Source: Streptomyces sp. Ru73 (GTDB taxonomy: Bacteria; Actinomycetota; Actinomycetes; Streptomycetales; Streptomycetaceae). From it: a stretch of 64,000 bases of DNA. The position numbers and the translations under genes are program-made. The notes below the pieces were generated by a model. It did not search any database. It was given only the letters and a program-made list of their open reading frames with translations, and was not told the DNA's origin. Below, piece by piece: positions 1 through 9,434 of this stretch (positions within the stretch are counted from its first letter, which is position 1; every line of letters begins with the position of its first letter). The stretch is from contig NZ_PQSQ01000034.1 in assembly GCF_002920575.1 (NCBI RefSeq), positions 1 to 64,000 on the forward strand. The letters are read 5' to 3'.

Positions 1-345
1 TCGGGCTTTCCTCCGGGCGCTTCCCTTCGGTGTTTCCAACCTTACCAGATCGTTTTTCGTGATCCGGCCCCCTGTTGGAGCGGGGTTCGCTTTCCGGTTC
101 GGCCCTTGCGGGCTTTCCCTTTCGGCGGTTCCGACTTTACCAGATCCTCGTCCGTGTCGTTTCCGACTCGAATTTTGTTTCCGGTGGCCTTTGGATTGGC
201 CTTGCCTTTCGGCTGTTCCGACTTTATCAGAAGCGTTTTCGCCGATTTGATCGGCTCAGCGTTCCCGATAAGGATTCGGAAGGGCTCCATCGAATTGAAT
301 TCCGACCGGAGCGCAGTAGATCTTAACCATCACAGAGGGGCTTGT
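1..345 (-). promoter_or_regulatory. Probable rRNA operon promoter/leader region (operon lies left of the window)
   Basis: No protein gene is convincing here. The DNA is visibly less GC-rich than its surroundings. Read on the minus strand it carries three spaced copies of a motif like CTGGTAAAGTCGGAACCGCC followed by GAAAGG, and it ends in a GGAGGAAAGCCCGA stretch. From memory, streptomycete rRNA operons have such repeated units and that sequence between their tandem promoters and 16S rRNA. The 16S gene itself is not in the window, so this is inference from the leader alone. The short reverse ORF over 42-290 is these repeats read as protein. Confidence 0.6.
24..230 (-). repeat. Three copies of an rRNA-leader type motif
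   Basis: Three imperfect copies of a 25-26 base unit lie at 205-230, 118-143 and 24-48, read on the minus strand. Each begins CTGATAAAG, CTGGTAAAG or CTGGTAAGG, continues with a GTCGGA- or GTTGGA-type sequence, and ends in CCGAAAGG or CCGAAGG. Spacing is 87 and about 94 bases. They could be further -10 regions of tandem rRNA promoters or RNA processing signals. None has an obvious TTGAC-type -35 element at the proper distance. Confidence 0.6.
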
Positions 346-367
346 CCAGCTCCCTGGCAACCGTTCG

Positions 368-396
368 AATCTACCTCCCCCAGTCGTCCGTGTCAA
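368..396 (-). promoter_or_regulatory. Strong sigma-70-type promoter reading leftwards
   Basis: On the minus strand TTGACA (391-396) and TAGATT (368-373) are separated by exactly 17 bases. This is close to the consensus for the principal sigma factor (HrdB). Transcription would start near 361 and run into the repeated leader, which suits an rRNA promoter. It lies downstream of the stop of the SpoIIM-like gene. Confidence 0.65.
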
Positions 397-479
397 CGGG
401 TTTCCTGGGGTGAAGAGGAGATTAGCAGCTCGGGGGTGCCCGATGCACATCCGGCCCTCTGTAGCGCCGTGAGCGCAGG

Positions 480-1487
480 TCAGGCGGCGGTCGGCACCGA
501 GGCGGCGCGGTCCGCGTCCTCGATGTCGCCGGTCTCCCCCGCGCGCACTGCACGGCGGCCGGGGCCGTAGACGTACGCCAGGAAGGCCAGTTCGGCGACG
601 ACTCCGATGCCGATGCGGAGCCAGGTGGGCAGCCCTGACGGGGTGACGAAGCCTTCGATGGCTCCGGAGACGAGGAGTACGGCGGCCAGTCCCAGGGCGA
701 CGCCGAGTGCCGCGCGGCCCTCCTGTGCGAGGGCTTCGCGGCGGGTGCGCGGTCCCGGGTCGACGACGGTCCAGCCGAGCTTCAGGCCCACGCCGCCGGC
801 GACGAAGACGGCGGTCAGCTCCAGGAGGCCGTGCGGAAGGATCAGCCCGAGGAAGGTGGAGAGGCGGCCGGCGGAGGCCATCAGCCCGATGCCGACGCCC
901 ACGTTGAGCATGTTCTGGAAGAGGACCCAGAGGACGGGGACGCACAGGAAGGCGCCGAGCACCAGGCACAGGGCGGCGGTCTGGGCGTTGTTCGTCCAGA
1001 CCTGGGCCGCGAAGGCCGCGGCGGGGTGGCTCGAGTAGTACGTCTCGTACTCACCGCCCGGCTTGGTCATCTCGCGCAGGGCTTCGGGAGCCCCGATGGA
1101 CGCCTGCACCTCCGGGTGGGCCGCGATCCACCACCCGATGAGGGCGGCGACCACCGTGGAGAGGACCGCGGTCGGTATCCACCAGTGGCGCAGCCGGTAG
1201 AGCGCGGCGGGGAACGCGGTCGTGAAGAAGCGGGCGGCGTCCCGCCAGGAGGCCTTGCGTGCCCCCGTGACGGCGCTGCGAGCGCGCGCGACCAGGGAGG
1301 TCAGCCGGGCGGTCACGGCGGGGTCCGGTGCGGTGGACTGCAGCAGCGACAGGTGGGTCGTGGCGCGCTGGTAGAGGGCGATCAGTTCGTCGGCCTCGGC
1401 ACCCGAGAGGCGGCGCTTGCGGCGTACGAGTGTCTCGAGGCGGTCCCACTCGGTGCGGTGCGCGGTGACGAAGACATCGAGGTCCAT
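480..1487 (-). CDS. SpoIIM-family (DUF95) integral membrane protein
   Basis: 335 residues starting with ATG at 1487. The first ~100 residues are charged and helical and look cytoplasmic. The rest has about five hydrophobic segments, including stretches near residues 105-125, 170-200, 215-235 and 265-310, which is the layout of the stage II sporulation protein M family. In Bacillus SpoIIM works in peptidoglycan remodelling during engulfment. The actinobacterial relatives sit next to RDD proteins and their function is not known. It is divergent from the RDD gene at 1625, as in other actinomycetes. Its 3' end is followed at once by the leftward promoter, so the promoter does not serve this gene. 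Confidence 0.85.
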   Translation of the reverse strand: MDLDVFVTAHRTEWDRLETLVRRKRRLSGAEADELIALYQRATTHLSLLQSTAPDPAVTARLTSLVARARSAVTGARKASWRDAARFFTTAFPAALYRLRHWWIPTAVLSTVVAALIGWWIAAHPEVQASIGAPEALREMTKPGGEYETYYSSHPAAAFAAQVWTNNAQTAALCLVLGAFLCVPVLWVLFQNMLNVGVGIGLMASAGRLSTFLGLILPHGLLELTAVFVAGGVGLKLGWTVVDPGPRTRREALAQEGRAALGVALGLAAVLLVSGAIEGFVTPSGLPTWLRIGIGVVAELAFLAYVYGPGRRAVRAGETGDIEDADRAASVPTAA

Positions 1488-1624
1488 TCGGTAGCGCTCC
1501 TCGCCCCCGTGGTGACGGTCCTGGTGCTCATGATGAACGTACCGGTCCCATTGTCGTATCGGCTTGGCAGACTGGCGGTGCCGGCAACGGGGTGGCGGCG
1601 ACGCGGGCGAGGAGGACGGCGGGG

Positions 1625-2698
1625 ATGAACGAGCTGGTGACGGGTGAGGCGGTCGTCCTCGGGCTGCGGCCGGCCAGGCTGCCGAGCCGGGCGCTGGCGG
1701 TCCTGATCGACCTCACCGTGGCGTGGGCGGCCTACATCGCCGTCTCCATCGCGCTGTTCGCCGCGACGGGCTCGCTGGACCCGGCCGCGGTAGCGGCGCT
1801 GTCGGTCGCGGCCTTCGTACTCGTACTGATCGGCATCCCGATCGTCGTCGAGACGCTGAGCCACGGCCGCTCGCTGGGGAAGCTCGCGTGCGGGCTACGG
1901 GTGGTGCGCGAGGACGGCGGCCCGGTGCGGTTCCGGCACGCGCTGGTGCGCGGGGCGCTCGGGGCCATCGAGATCGTGCTGACGATGGGGGTCGTGGCCT
2001 GTATCGCGTCGCTGGTGTCGGCGCGCGGGCGGCGGCTCGGGGACGTGTTCGCGGGCACCGTCGTCGTACGGGAGCGGATACCCGTGCCACGGGGCGGGTC
2101 GCCGGCGCTGCCGCCTCCGCCGCCGTGGCTGATGGGGCAGCTCGGTGCGCTGGACCTGTCGCGGGTGCCGGACAGCTGGTGGCTGGCCGTGCGGCAGTTC
2201 CTGGCGCGGGCGGGGCAGCTGGATCCGCAGGCCGGCTGGCGGCTGGCGGGGCGGCTGACCGAGGACTTCGTGGGGTGGACGGGAGCCGCGCCGCCGCAGG
2301 ACGTGCACCCGGTCGCCTATCTGTCGGCGGTGGTGTTCGAGCGGCAGGGGCGGGAAGCGCGGCGCGCCTTCGGTGGGGAGGGCGCCGGGCAGGGAGCGGT
2401 GCCGGGGCCGGTGGCGGCGAGTGCGTCGCCGGGGCCCGCGCCGGCGGTGCCCTCGGCGGCGGTGCCTTCGGCGGCGACGGGTACGGGCCCGTGGGCGACG
2501 CCGGGTGGGGCGCCGGCGGCGTCCGACGTACCGCCGGTGGCGCCGGTGGCTCCCGTTGCCTCCTCGGCTGTTGTCTCCTCGGCGGAGAGCTCAGCGGGGG
2601 CCGGATCGGGCCGTACGGCGGGACCGGGGCGCGCGGCGGGACCGGACGACCGTACGGCGGAGCCCGGGCGCAGGACGGGGTTCGCGCCGCCCGCGTAA
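1625..2698 (+). CDS. RDD-domain membrane protein with long low-complexity tail
   Basis: I take the ATG at 1625 (357 residues) because GAGGAGGAC precedes it at good spacing. An upstream GTG at 1592 has no such site. The first ~150 residues form the RDD domain: an arginine/aspartate-containing first membrane helix (RALAVLIDLTVAW), further helices and a GRSLGKLACGLRVV motif. After a Pro-rich break comes a region around DSWWLAVRQFLARAGQLDP. Then follows a ~110-residue Ala/Pro/Ser/Gly tail that is almost certainly disordered. Function of RDD proteins is poorly defined (some are ion transporters). It is divergently paired with the SpoIIM-like gene. Confidence 0.85.
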   Translation: MNELVTGEAVVLGLRPARLPSRALAVLIDLTVAWAAYIAVSIALFAATGSLDPAAVAALSVAAFVLVLIGIPIVVETLSHGRSLGKLACGLRVVREDGGPVRFRHALVRGALGAIEIVLTMGVVACIASLVSARGRRLGDVFAGTVVVRERIPVPRGGSPALPPPPPWLMGQLGALDLSRVPDSWWLAVRQFLARAGQLDPQAGWRLAGRLTEDFVGWTGAAPPQDVHPVAYLSAVVFERQGREARRAFGGEGAGQGAVPGPVAASASPGPAPAVPSAAVPSAATGTGPWATPGGAPAASDVPPVAPVAPVASSAVVSSAESSAGAGSGRTAGPGRAAGPDDRTAEPGRRTGFAPPA

Positions 2699-2820
2699 GG
2701 CGGCGGTGCGGGAAGGGCCAGTACGGCGCCGGGCAGCTGCCCGCGGGCCGTGTCAGGTCGTGCCGGGCGGCTTCGCGCGGGCCGCGCCAGGTCGTGCCCG
2801 GGGCGGGACGGGACGGGCGG

Positions 2821-3456
2821 TCAGAACGTCGGGTCCGCCTCGGTCGGGAACGTCGACGGCGGGGATTCGAGGTTTTCGAGCTCGATGCCGGGGGCGGAGA
2901 GGACGACGTCGCCGGCGAGGTGGACGGCGTGCTGTTCGCCGGTCTCCAGGTCGTTGACCTGGTACTCGTCCACGGTCAGCGGGCCGTTGTCAGTGGCGTG
3001 TGCTGTCCTGTTCATCAGGGCCCAGGACTGGTCGAGGGTGCGGGGTGCGAGGACGGGGGGTGTGAAGGCCACCAGGCGGGTGCGGACGGCTCCGGAGCCG
3101 TGGGCGGGGCGCAGCAGCCGGGCGGTGGCCACGAGGAAGGCGGGGGACGCGCCGGTGAAGGCGTGGGCGGCGACGTTGCCCTCGGTGGCGTGCGTGCCGG
3201 AGGGGTCGGACCGTACCCAGGTGACGCCTTCGAGTGCGGCGCCGCGTACCTGCCAGGACGCGGCGTGGAGTTCGAGGCGGATGGGGCGGCCGAGGTCGTC
3301 GAGGGTGAGGTCGACGGAGCCCGCGTGGTCGCCGGAGGGGGTGGTGATCTGCGAGACGTAACGCCAGCCGGAGGGGCCGGTGGCGCAGTGGAAGTGCTCT
3401 TCACCGAGGGGGGTGTGATCGTGCGGATCGTGCAGCGAATAGCGGCCGCGGGGCAT
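2821..3456 (-). CDS. Conserved actinobacterial protein of unknown function
   Basis: 211 residues, ATG at 3456. No signal peptide or membrane helix is visible. The sequence is beta-rich and soluble in character, with features such as GPSGWRYVSQIT near residue 27 and a DEYQVNDLETGEQHAVHL segment in the C-terminal quarter. I do not recognise a catalytic motif. The composition and an ATG with a plausible Shine-Dalgarno region mark it as a real gene, and it is transcribed the same way as ahcY upstream. Function unknown. Confidence 0.75.
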   Translation of the reverse strand: MPRGRYSLHDPHDHTPLGEEHFHCATGPSGWRYVSQITTPSGDHAGSVDLTLDDLGRPIRLELHAASWQVRGAALEGVTWVRSDPSGTHATEGNVAAHAFTGASPAFLVATARLLRPAHGSGAVRTRLVAFTPPVLAPRTLDQSWALMNRTAHATDNGPLTVDEYQVNDLETGEQHAVHLAGDVVLSAPGIELENLESPPSTFPTEADPTF

Positions 3457-3688
3457 GGGGGTCCTTCGATGGTTCCGTCAGTCGTTCCCGCGAAGGGACT
3501 GCCGTCGAGGCTACGCAAGCCCGGGCGCGGGCCAGGCCCCCGCCCGGGGAGGACGGGGGCCTGGTTCACCGGCTGACTGCGTGACGCGTACGGCGGTGAT
3601 CACCGGGCGGCGTCACGGCGTGCCGCGGGGTGCCGCCAGGTACCGCGAAGGCGTGCCGGGGCGGTACCGGGGCGGTCGGTGCCGCGGC

Positions 3689-5146
<1,458 letters not shown>

Positions 5147-5828
5147 GTCGGGCTGCTCCCCGGTGGTCGGAGGGTGGTTGCGGTCGGCAGTCTGCGGCGC
5201 GGGCAGGCGGGGTGGGTGAGCGGGTACGCAGGCGCGCTTCGGGCGCCGTACGGACACCCCGTACCGGACATGGCTGGTCCGGACGGATCACCTGGACATG
5301 GCCGTCACCCGGCGCGTTCCTCACCGGGACGTGATCGAACCGGGAGGCACCCGCCCTGGACATACCTGTCCCCTGGCCGCAGCACGCAGTCCGTCGGAGG
5401 CCCTCTCTCCCTCGGCCGGTCCGCGCTGCGGGCCGCCCGACCGCCATCAGCAGCGACGTCTGGCACTGGTCACGAATCTACACCGATCGGCCCAGTGAAC
5501 CCCAGCCCCTCCGGAAGGGTGCGGCGCGTCACACACGGGTGCGCGGCGCGTGTCGGGGGCGGGTGCGGGTGGATCGGCGGGGGGCAGGGAAGCGGTCGTG
5601 GCGCGAACCGGGCACAGGTCGCCTCGCGGGACAGGGACTCCGCTGCGATACGGGGCAGGACGAGCCGCGGCGCCGGTCGCCGGTCAGGGACAGGGCGCGG
5701 GCGGCAGTGGGGTGAGTGTTGTGGGTGAGGGGTGTGGTGGCGGGTTGGAGGGGTGGGGTTCGTGATGCAGGATCGGAGTGCGCGGGAACACTTGCACGAT
5801 CTTGCGCGGACTTTGTGAGGAGAGTGAC
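5147..5828. other. Long intergenic region between ahcY and the PTS gene
   Basis: About 680 bases with no convincing gene. It holds the divergent regulatory regions of ahcY and the PTS permease. I see three GGACAT-centred inverted repeats (listed separately) but no recognisable SAH or SAM riboswitch core on the minus strand. The PTS-proximal half (5520-5765) is GC-rich and featureless to me. Confidence 0.6.
5264..5371. promoter_or_regulatory. Three GGACAT-centred inverted repeats upstream of ahcY
   Basis: Three related elements: CCGGAC-7-GTCCGG at 5264-5282, a weaker GGACATGGCCGTCA at 5294-5307, and GGACA-TACC-TGTCC at 5358-5371. All lie 120-225 bases upstream of the ahcY start. They could be binding sites for a dimeric regulator of methionine or SAM-cycle genes. 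This is a candidate only. Confidence 0.3.
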
Positions 5829-8240
5829 GTGACCAGCAGTTCAGCGGAGCCCCCTGAGGGTGCGGGGCCCGGCGGCGCGGGGTCCGGAGGCGCGGCTTCC
5901 GAGGGCGCGCGGGCCGCGGCGCCCGAAGGTGCCCGGGGCGGGGAGCGGCTGCGGCTGCTCGCCGTGACCGCCTGCCCGACGGGCATCGCCCACACGTACA
6001 TGGCCGCCGAGAAGCTGGCGCAGGCCGCCGAGGCGCTCGGGCACGAGATGAAGGTGGAGACGCAGGGGTCGATCGGGGCCGAGAACGTTCTGTCTGACAA
6101 CGATGTCAGGGACGCCGACGGGATCATCATCGCGGCGGACAAGGACGTCGACCGCGCCCGGTTCGTCGGTAAGCGCGTCGTCGTGGTCGGGGTGGCCGAG
6201 GGCATCCACCACCCCGAGCAGCTGATCGAGCGGGTACGCAGCGCGCCGGTGTACGGCGCGGACGGCACCGCGGCGGGGGCCGGCGGCGGCACGGCCGGTA
6301 CGGGTTCCGCGGGCGCGGCCGGCGGCGGGAGCGGCGGTGGCCGGGAGCGCAGCGTCGCGTACAAGGCGCTGATGAACGGCGTCAGCTACATGATTCCGTT
6401 CGTGGTCGTGGGCGGGCTGCTCATCGCCGTCTCACTGGCACTGGGCGGCCATCCGCAGGCCGACGGCGGACTCGTCATCCCCGACGGCTCGTTCTGGAAG
6501 CACGTCAACGACATCGGGACGATCGGCTTCACGCTGATGGTGCCGATCCTGTCCGGGTACATCGCGTACGCGATCGGGGACCGGCCCGCGCTGGTACCGG
6601 GCATGATCGGTGGCTGGATCGCCAATACGGGCGCGCTGTACGACTCCAAGTCGGGCGCGGGCTTCATCGGGGCGATCGTCACCGGCTTCCTCGCCGGATA
6701 CCTGGTCCTGTGGATCAAGAAGGTCCGGGTCCCGAAGTTCGTCCAGCCGATCATGCCGATCATCGTGATCCCGATCGTGGCGACGACGGCGCTGGGCCTG
6801 TTCTTCATCTACGTCATCGGGCGGCCGATCTCCTGGGTGTTCGAGCACCTGACGAGCTGGCTGGGCGGGCTCACGGGATCGAGCGCGGCCCTGCTCGGGG
6901 TGCTCCTCGGGCTCATGATCGCGTTCGACATGGGCGGGCCTGTCAACAAGACGGCGTTCCTCTTCGGCGCGGGCCTGGTCTCCAAGAACCCCGAGATCAT
7001 GGGTATGTGCGCGGCGGCCATTCCGGTGCCGCCGCTCGGGCAGGGCCTGGCGACGCTGGTGCGCCGCCGGCTCTACGACGACCAGGAGCGTGAGACGGGG
7101 CTCGCGGCGCTGTTCATGGGGTGCTTCGGCATCACGGAGGGCGCGATCCCGTTCGCGGCGGCCCGGCCCGCCCGGATCATTCCGTCGAACATGGCCGGCG
7201 GCGCGGTGGCCGGTGCGATCGCCGGTCTGGCCGGGGTGACGGACAACGTGCCGCACGGCGGGCCGATCGTGGCCGTGCTGGGCGCGGTGGGCGGCATCGC
7301 GATGTTCTTCGTGGCCGTCGCTGCGGGTACGGTCGTCACCGCGCTGTGCACGGTGACGCTGATGTCGATGGCGGAGCGGCGCGGGGGCGCGCGGGGCACC
7401 GGAGGCGCCAAGGAGGACGCCGGAGTGTCCGCTCCGGAGCCGGCCCTGACGGGGGCGACCGCCGGGGGCGCGTCCGCCGCGGGTGCGACGGCTGCGGGTG
7501 CGGTCGGTACGGCGGCGCAGGGCTCGGCCCGTACGGCAGCGCAGGACGCGGGCGCACCGGCCCCGACGGACCGGGCCACCGCTGAGGAAGCCCGTACGGC
7601 CGCCGCACCGGGCTCCCGTACCGACGCGCGCACGGAAGACGACGCGAAGACCGGCCCCAAGGCCGACGCGGACACCGGCCCCGAGGCCGGAGCGGACACC
7701 GCCCCCGACGCCGGCGCGAAGGTCGGTACGGGCGCCGGCGCAGCGGCTCCCCGCGCCGCGGACGCGGCCGATGCCCCCGCGCCCGCCGTCCTCTCCGGTT
7801 ACCTCACCCCCGCCACCGTGAAGGTGCAGCTGGACGCCACGGAGAAGGAGGCGGCGATCCGGGAGATGGCGGAGCTCGCGGCCGGGGCCGGGAAGGTCGC
7901 GGACGTGGACGAGCTGGTGCGGGTGGCGCTCGCGCGGGAGGCGCAGGGCACCACCGGGCTCGGTGAGGAGATCGCGATCCCGCACGCCAAGACGGACGCG
8001 GTGACGGCGCCGGTCGTCGGGTTCGCGCGGTCCGCCGAGGGCATCGACTGGGGGTCGCTGGACGGCACGCTCGCGAAGCTGGTCTTCATGATCTCGGTAC
8101 CGGAGGCCGCGGCGGGCGACGAGCACCTGCGGATCCTCGCGCTGCTGTCGCGGAAGCTGATGGACCCGGACTTCCGGGCGCGGCTGCAGGCGGCGCCGGA
8201 TGCCGACGGGATCATGGCCGTACTCACCGAGATCCAGTAA
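5829..8240 (+). CDS. Fructose-type PTS permease, EIIB-EIIC-EIIA fusion
   Basis: Membrane sugar transporter that phosphorylates its substrate during uptake, using phosphate from HPr. Start is the GTG at 5829 behind GAGGAG; 803 residues. Order of domains: EIIB (about 40-145) with phosphorylatable Cys49 in TACPTGIAHTYMAAE; EIIC (about 174-510) with the membrane helices and GPVNKTAFLFG; a ~140-residue Ala/Thr/Pro/Asp-rich linker (515-654); and EIIA (655-803) with His719 in IPHAKTDAV. The streptomycete FruA I know has the order A-B-C, so this B-C-A form is different. No fruR, fruK, HPr or EI gene is adjacent. Substrate is inferred only as fructose/mannose-like. Confidence 0.9.
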   Translation: MTSSSAEPPEGAGPGGAGSGGAASEGARAAAPEGARGGERLRLLAVTACPTGIAHTYMAAEKLAQAAEALGHEMKVETQGSIGAENVLSDNDVRDADGIIIAADKDVDRARFVGKRVVVVGVAEGIHHPEQLIERVRSAPVYGADGTAAGAGGGTAGTGSAGAAGGGSGGGRERSVAYKALMNGVSYMIPFVVVGGLLIAVSLALGGHPQADGGLVIPDGSFWKHVNDIGTIGFTLMVPILSGYIAYAIGDRPALVPGMIGGWIANTGALYDSKSGAGFIGAIVTGFLAGYLVLWIKKVRVPKFVQPIMPIIVIPIVATTALGLFFIYVIGRPISWVFEHLTSWLGGLTGSSAALLGVLLGLMIAFDMGGPVNKTAFLFGAGLVSKNPEIMGMCAAAIPVPPLGQGLATLVRRRLYDDQERETGLAALFMGCFGITEGAIPFAAARPARIIPSNMAGGAVAGAIAGLAGVTDNVPHGGPIVAVLGAVGGIAMFFVAVAAGTVVTALCTVTLMSMAERRGGARGTGGAKEDAGVSAPEPALTGATAGGASAAGATAAGAVGTAAQGSARTAAQDAGAPAPTDRATAEEARTAAAPGSRTDARTEDDAKTGPKADADTGPEAGADTAPDAGAKVGTGAGAAAPRAADAADAPAPAVLSGYLTPATVKVQLDATEKEAAIREMAELAAGAGKVADVDELVRVALAREAQGTTGLGEEIAIPHAKTDAVTAPVVGFARSAEGIDWGSLDGTLAKLVFMISVPEAAAGDEHLRILALLSRKLMDPDFRARLQAAPDADGIMAVLTEIQ

Positions 8241-8273
8241 CGAGATCCAGCAAGCGAACGGCGGCAGAAGAAA

Positions 8274-8312
8274 GCGGGCCCCGCACTCAGCACCACTGAG
8301 TGCGGGGCCCGC
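8274..8312. terminator. Bidirectional terminator
   Basis: A perfect 17-base-pair stem (8274-8290 with 8296-8312) around a 5-base loop lies between the convergent PTS and CDF genes. The stem is GC-rich, with no long U tract, as is common in streptomycetes. Confidence 0.85.
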
Positions 8313-8327
8313 TTCGCGAGAGCCTGG

Positions 8328-9275
8328 TCAGACGCCCGGTACCGGGCTGCCCGAGGCCGCGGCCTCCGCCGAGTAGATGTCCGGCTCCAGGTAGATGACG
8401 CGGGCGATCGGCACGGCGGCGCGGATGCGGTCCTCCGCCGCGTTGATCGCGTCGGCGACCTCCGTGGCCGTGTCGTCGTGCTGGACCGCGATCTTCGCGG
8501 CGACCAGCAGTTCCTCGGGGCCGAGGTGGAGGGTGCGCATGTGGATGACGCGGGTGACGGTGTCGCCGTCGACGATGGCCGCACGGATCTTGGCGACCTG
8601 GTCGGCGCCCGCCGCCTCGCCCAGGAGGAGGGACTTGGTCTCGGCCGCCAGGATCAGGGCGATCAGCACGAGCAGGGCGCCGATGCACATCGTGCCGATG
8701 CCGTCCCAGATCGCGTCGCCGGTGATCAGGGTGAGGGAGACGCCGAGCAGCGCGAGCACCAGGCCGACGAGCGCGCCGAAGTCCTCCAGGAGGACGACGG
8801 GCAGCTCGGGGGCCTTGGCGCGGCGGACGAACTGGGCCCAGGACTGCTGGCCGCGCAGGGAGTTCGACTCCTTGATGGCCGTGGTGAAGGAGTAGCCCTC
8901 GGCGACGATCGCGAAGACCAGGACGCCCACCGGCCAGTACCAGTGCTCCAGGTCGTGCGGGTGCTGGATCTTCTCCCAGCCCTCGTACAGCGCGAAGACG
9001 CCGCCGATGGTGAAGAGGACGATGGAGACGAGGAAGCCGTAGATGTAGCGCTCGCGGCCGTACCCGAAGGGGTGCTCCTCGGTGGCGGCGCGCTTGGCCT
9101 TCTTCCCGCCGAGCAGCAGCAGGCCCTGGTTGCCGGAGTCGGCGATCGAGTGCACGCCCTCGGCCAGCATGGAGGACGAACCGCTGAAGGCGAACGCCAC
9201 GAACTTCGCTACGGCGATGGCCAGATTGGCGCCCAGCGCCGCGACGATGGCCTTGGTGCCACCTGATGCACTCAT
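8328..9275 (-). CDS. Cation diffusion facilitator (CDF) family transporter
   Basis: 315-residue membrane protein, ATG at 9275, expected to export a divalent metal such as zinc, cobalt or manganese by proton antiport. An early helix ends in the metal-site HxxxD motif (AEGVHSIADSGNQ), and a later helix contains LEDFGALVGLVLALLG with acidic residues. Six membrane segments are followed by a ~90-residue cytoplasmic domain with the CDF ferredoxin-like pattern (VTRVIHMRTLHLGPEELLVAAKI). The HPFGYGRERY loop is typical of the subfamily related to human ZNT9. It ends at the shared terminator. Metal specificity cannot be read from sequence. Confidence 0.9.
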   Translation of the reverse strand: MSASGGTKAIVAALGANLAIAVAKFVAFAFSGSSSMLAEGVHSIADSGNQGLLLLGGKKAKRAATEEHPFGYGRERYIYGFLVSIVLFTIGGVFALYEGWEKIQHPHDLEHWYWPVGVLVFAIVAEGYSFTTAIKESNSLRGQQSWAQFVRRAKAPELPVVLLEDFGALVGLVLALLGVSLTLITGDAIWDGIGTMCIGALLVLIALILAAETKSLLLGEAAGADQVAKIRAAIVDGDTVTRVIHMRTLHLGPEELLVAAKIAVQHDDTATEVADAINAAEDRIRAAVPIARVIYLEPDIYSAEAAASGSPVPGV

Positions 9276-9434
9276 GAGTGCCGCATATCCCTTCCGTCGA
9301 CCGGGCTTTACCGCCCCTTTAACCCAATGGGGATGGTCATTGTCGCACCCGTGACGCAGGCGTGCACCGGGTGACCACCGTGACGCGGGAGACCCCGCGT
9401 CCGGACGGCGGCCGTGGCACGGGAGCGCCCGCGC

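Noticed and set aside
42..290. 82-residue reverse ORF with repeated KSEQPKGKA/KSEPPKGKA
   Set aside because: The repeat is the rRNA-leader-type DNA motif translated; composition is unlike nearby genes and no family is recognised.
350..385. tRNA-like TTCGAAT sequence
   Set aside because: No T-stem or acceptor stem pairs on either strand. The bases belong to the -10 region of the leftward promoter.
5147..5500. SAH or SAM riboswitch upstream of ahcY
   Set aside because: I looked on the minus strand for the conserved SAH core and for a pseudoknot layout and found nothing convincing. A covariance-model search would settle it.
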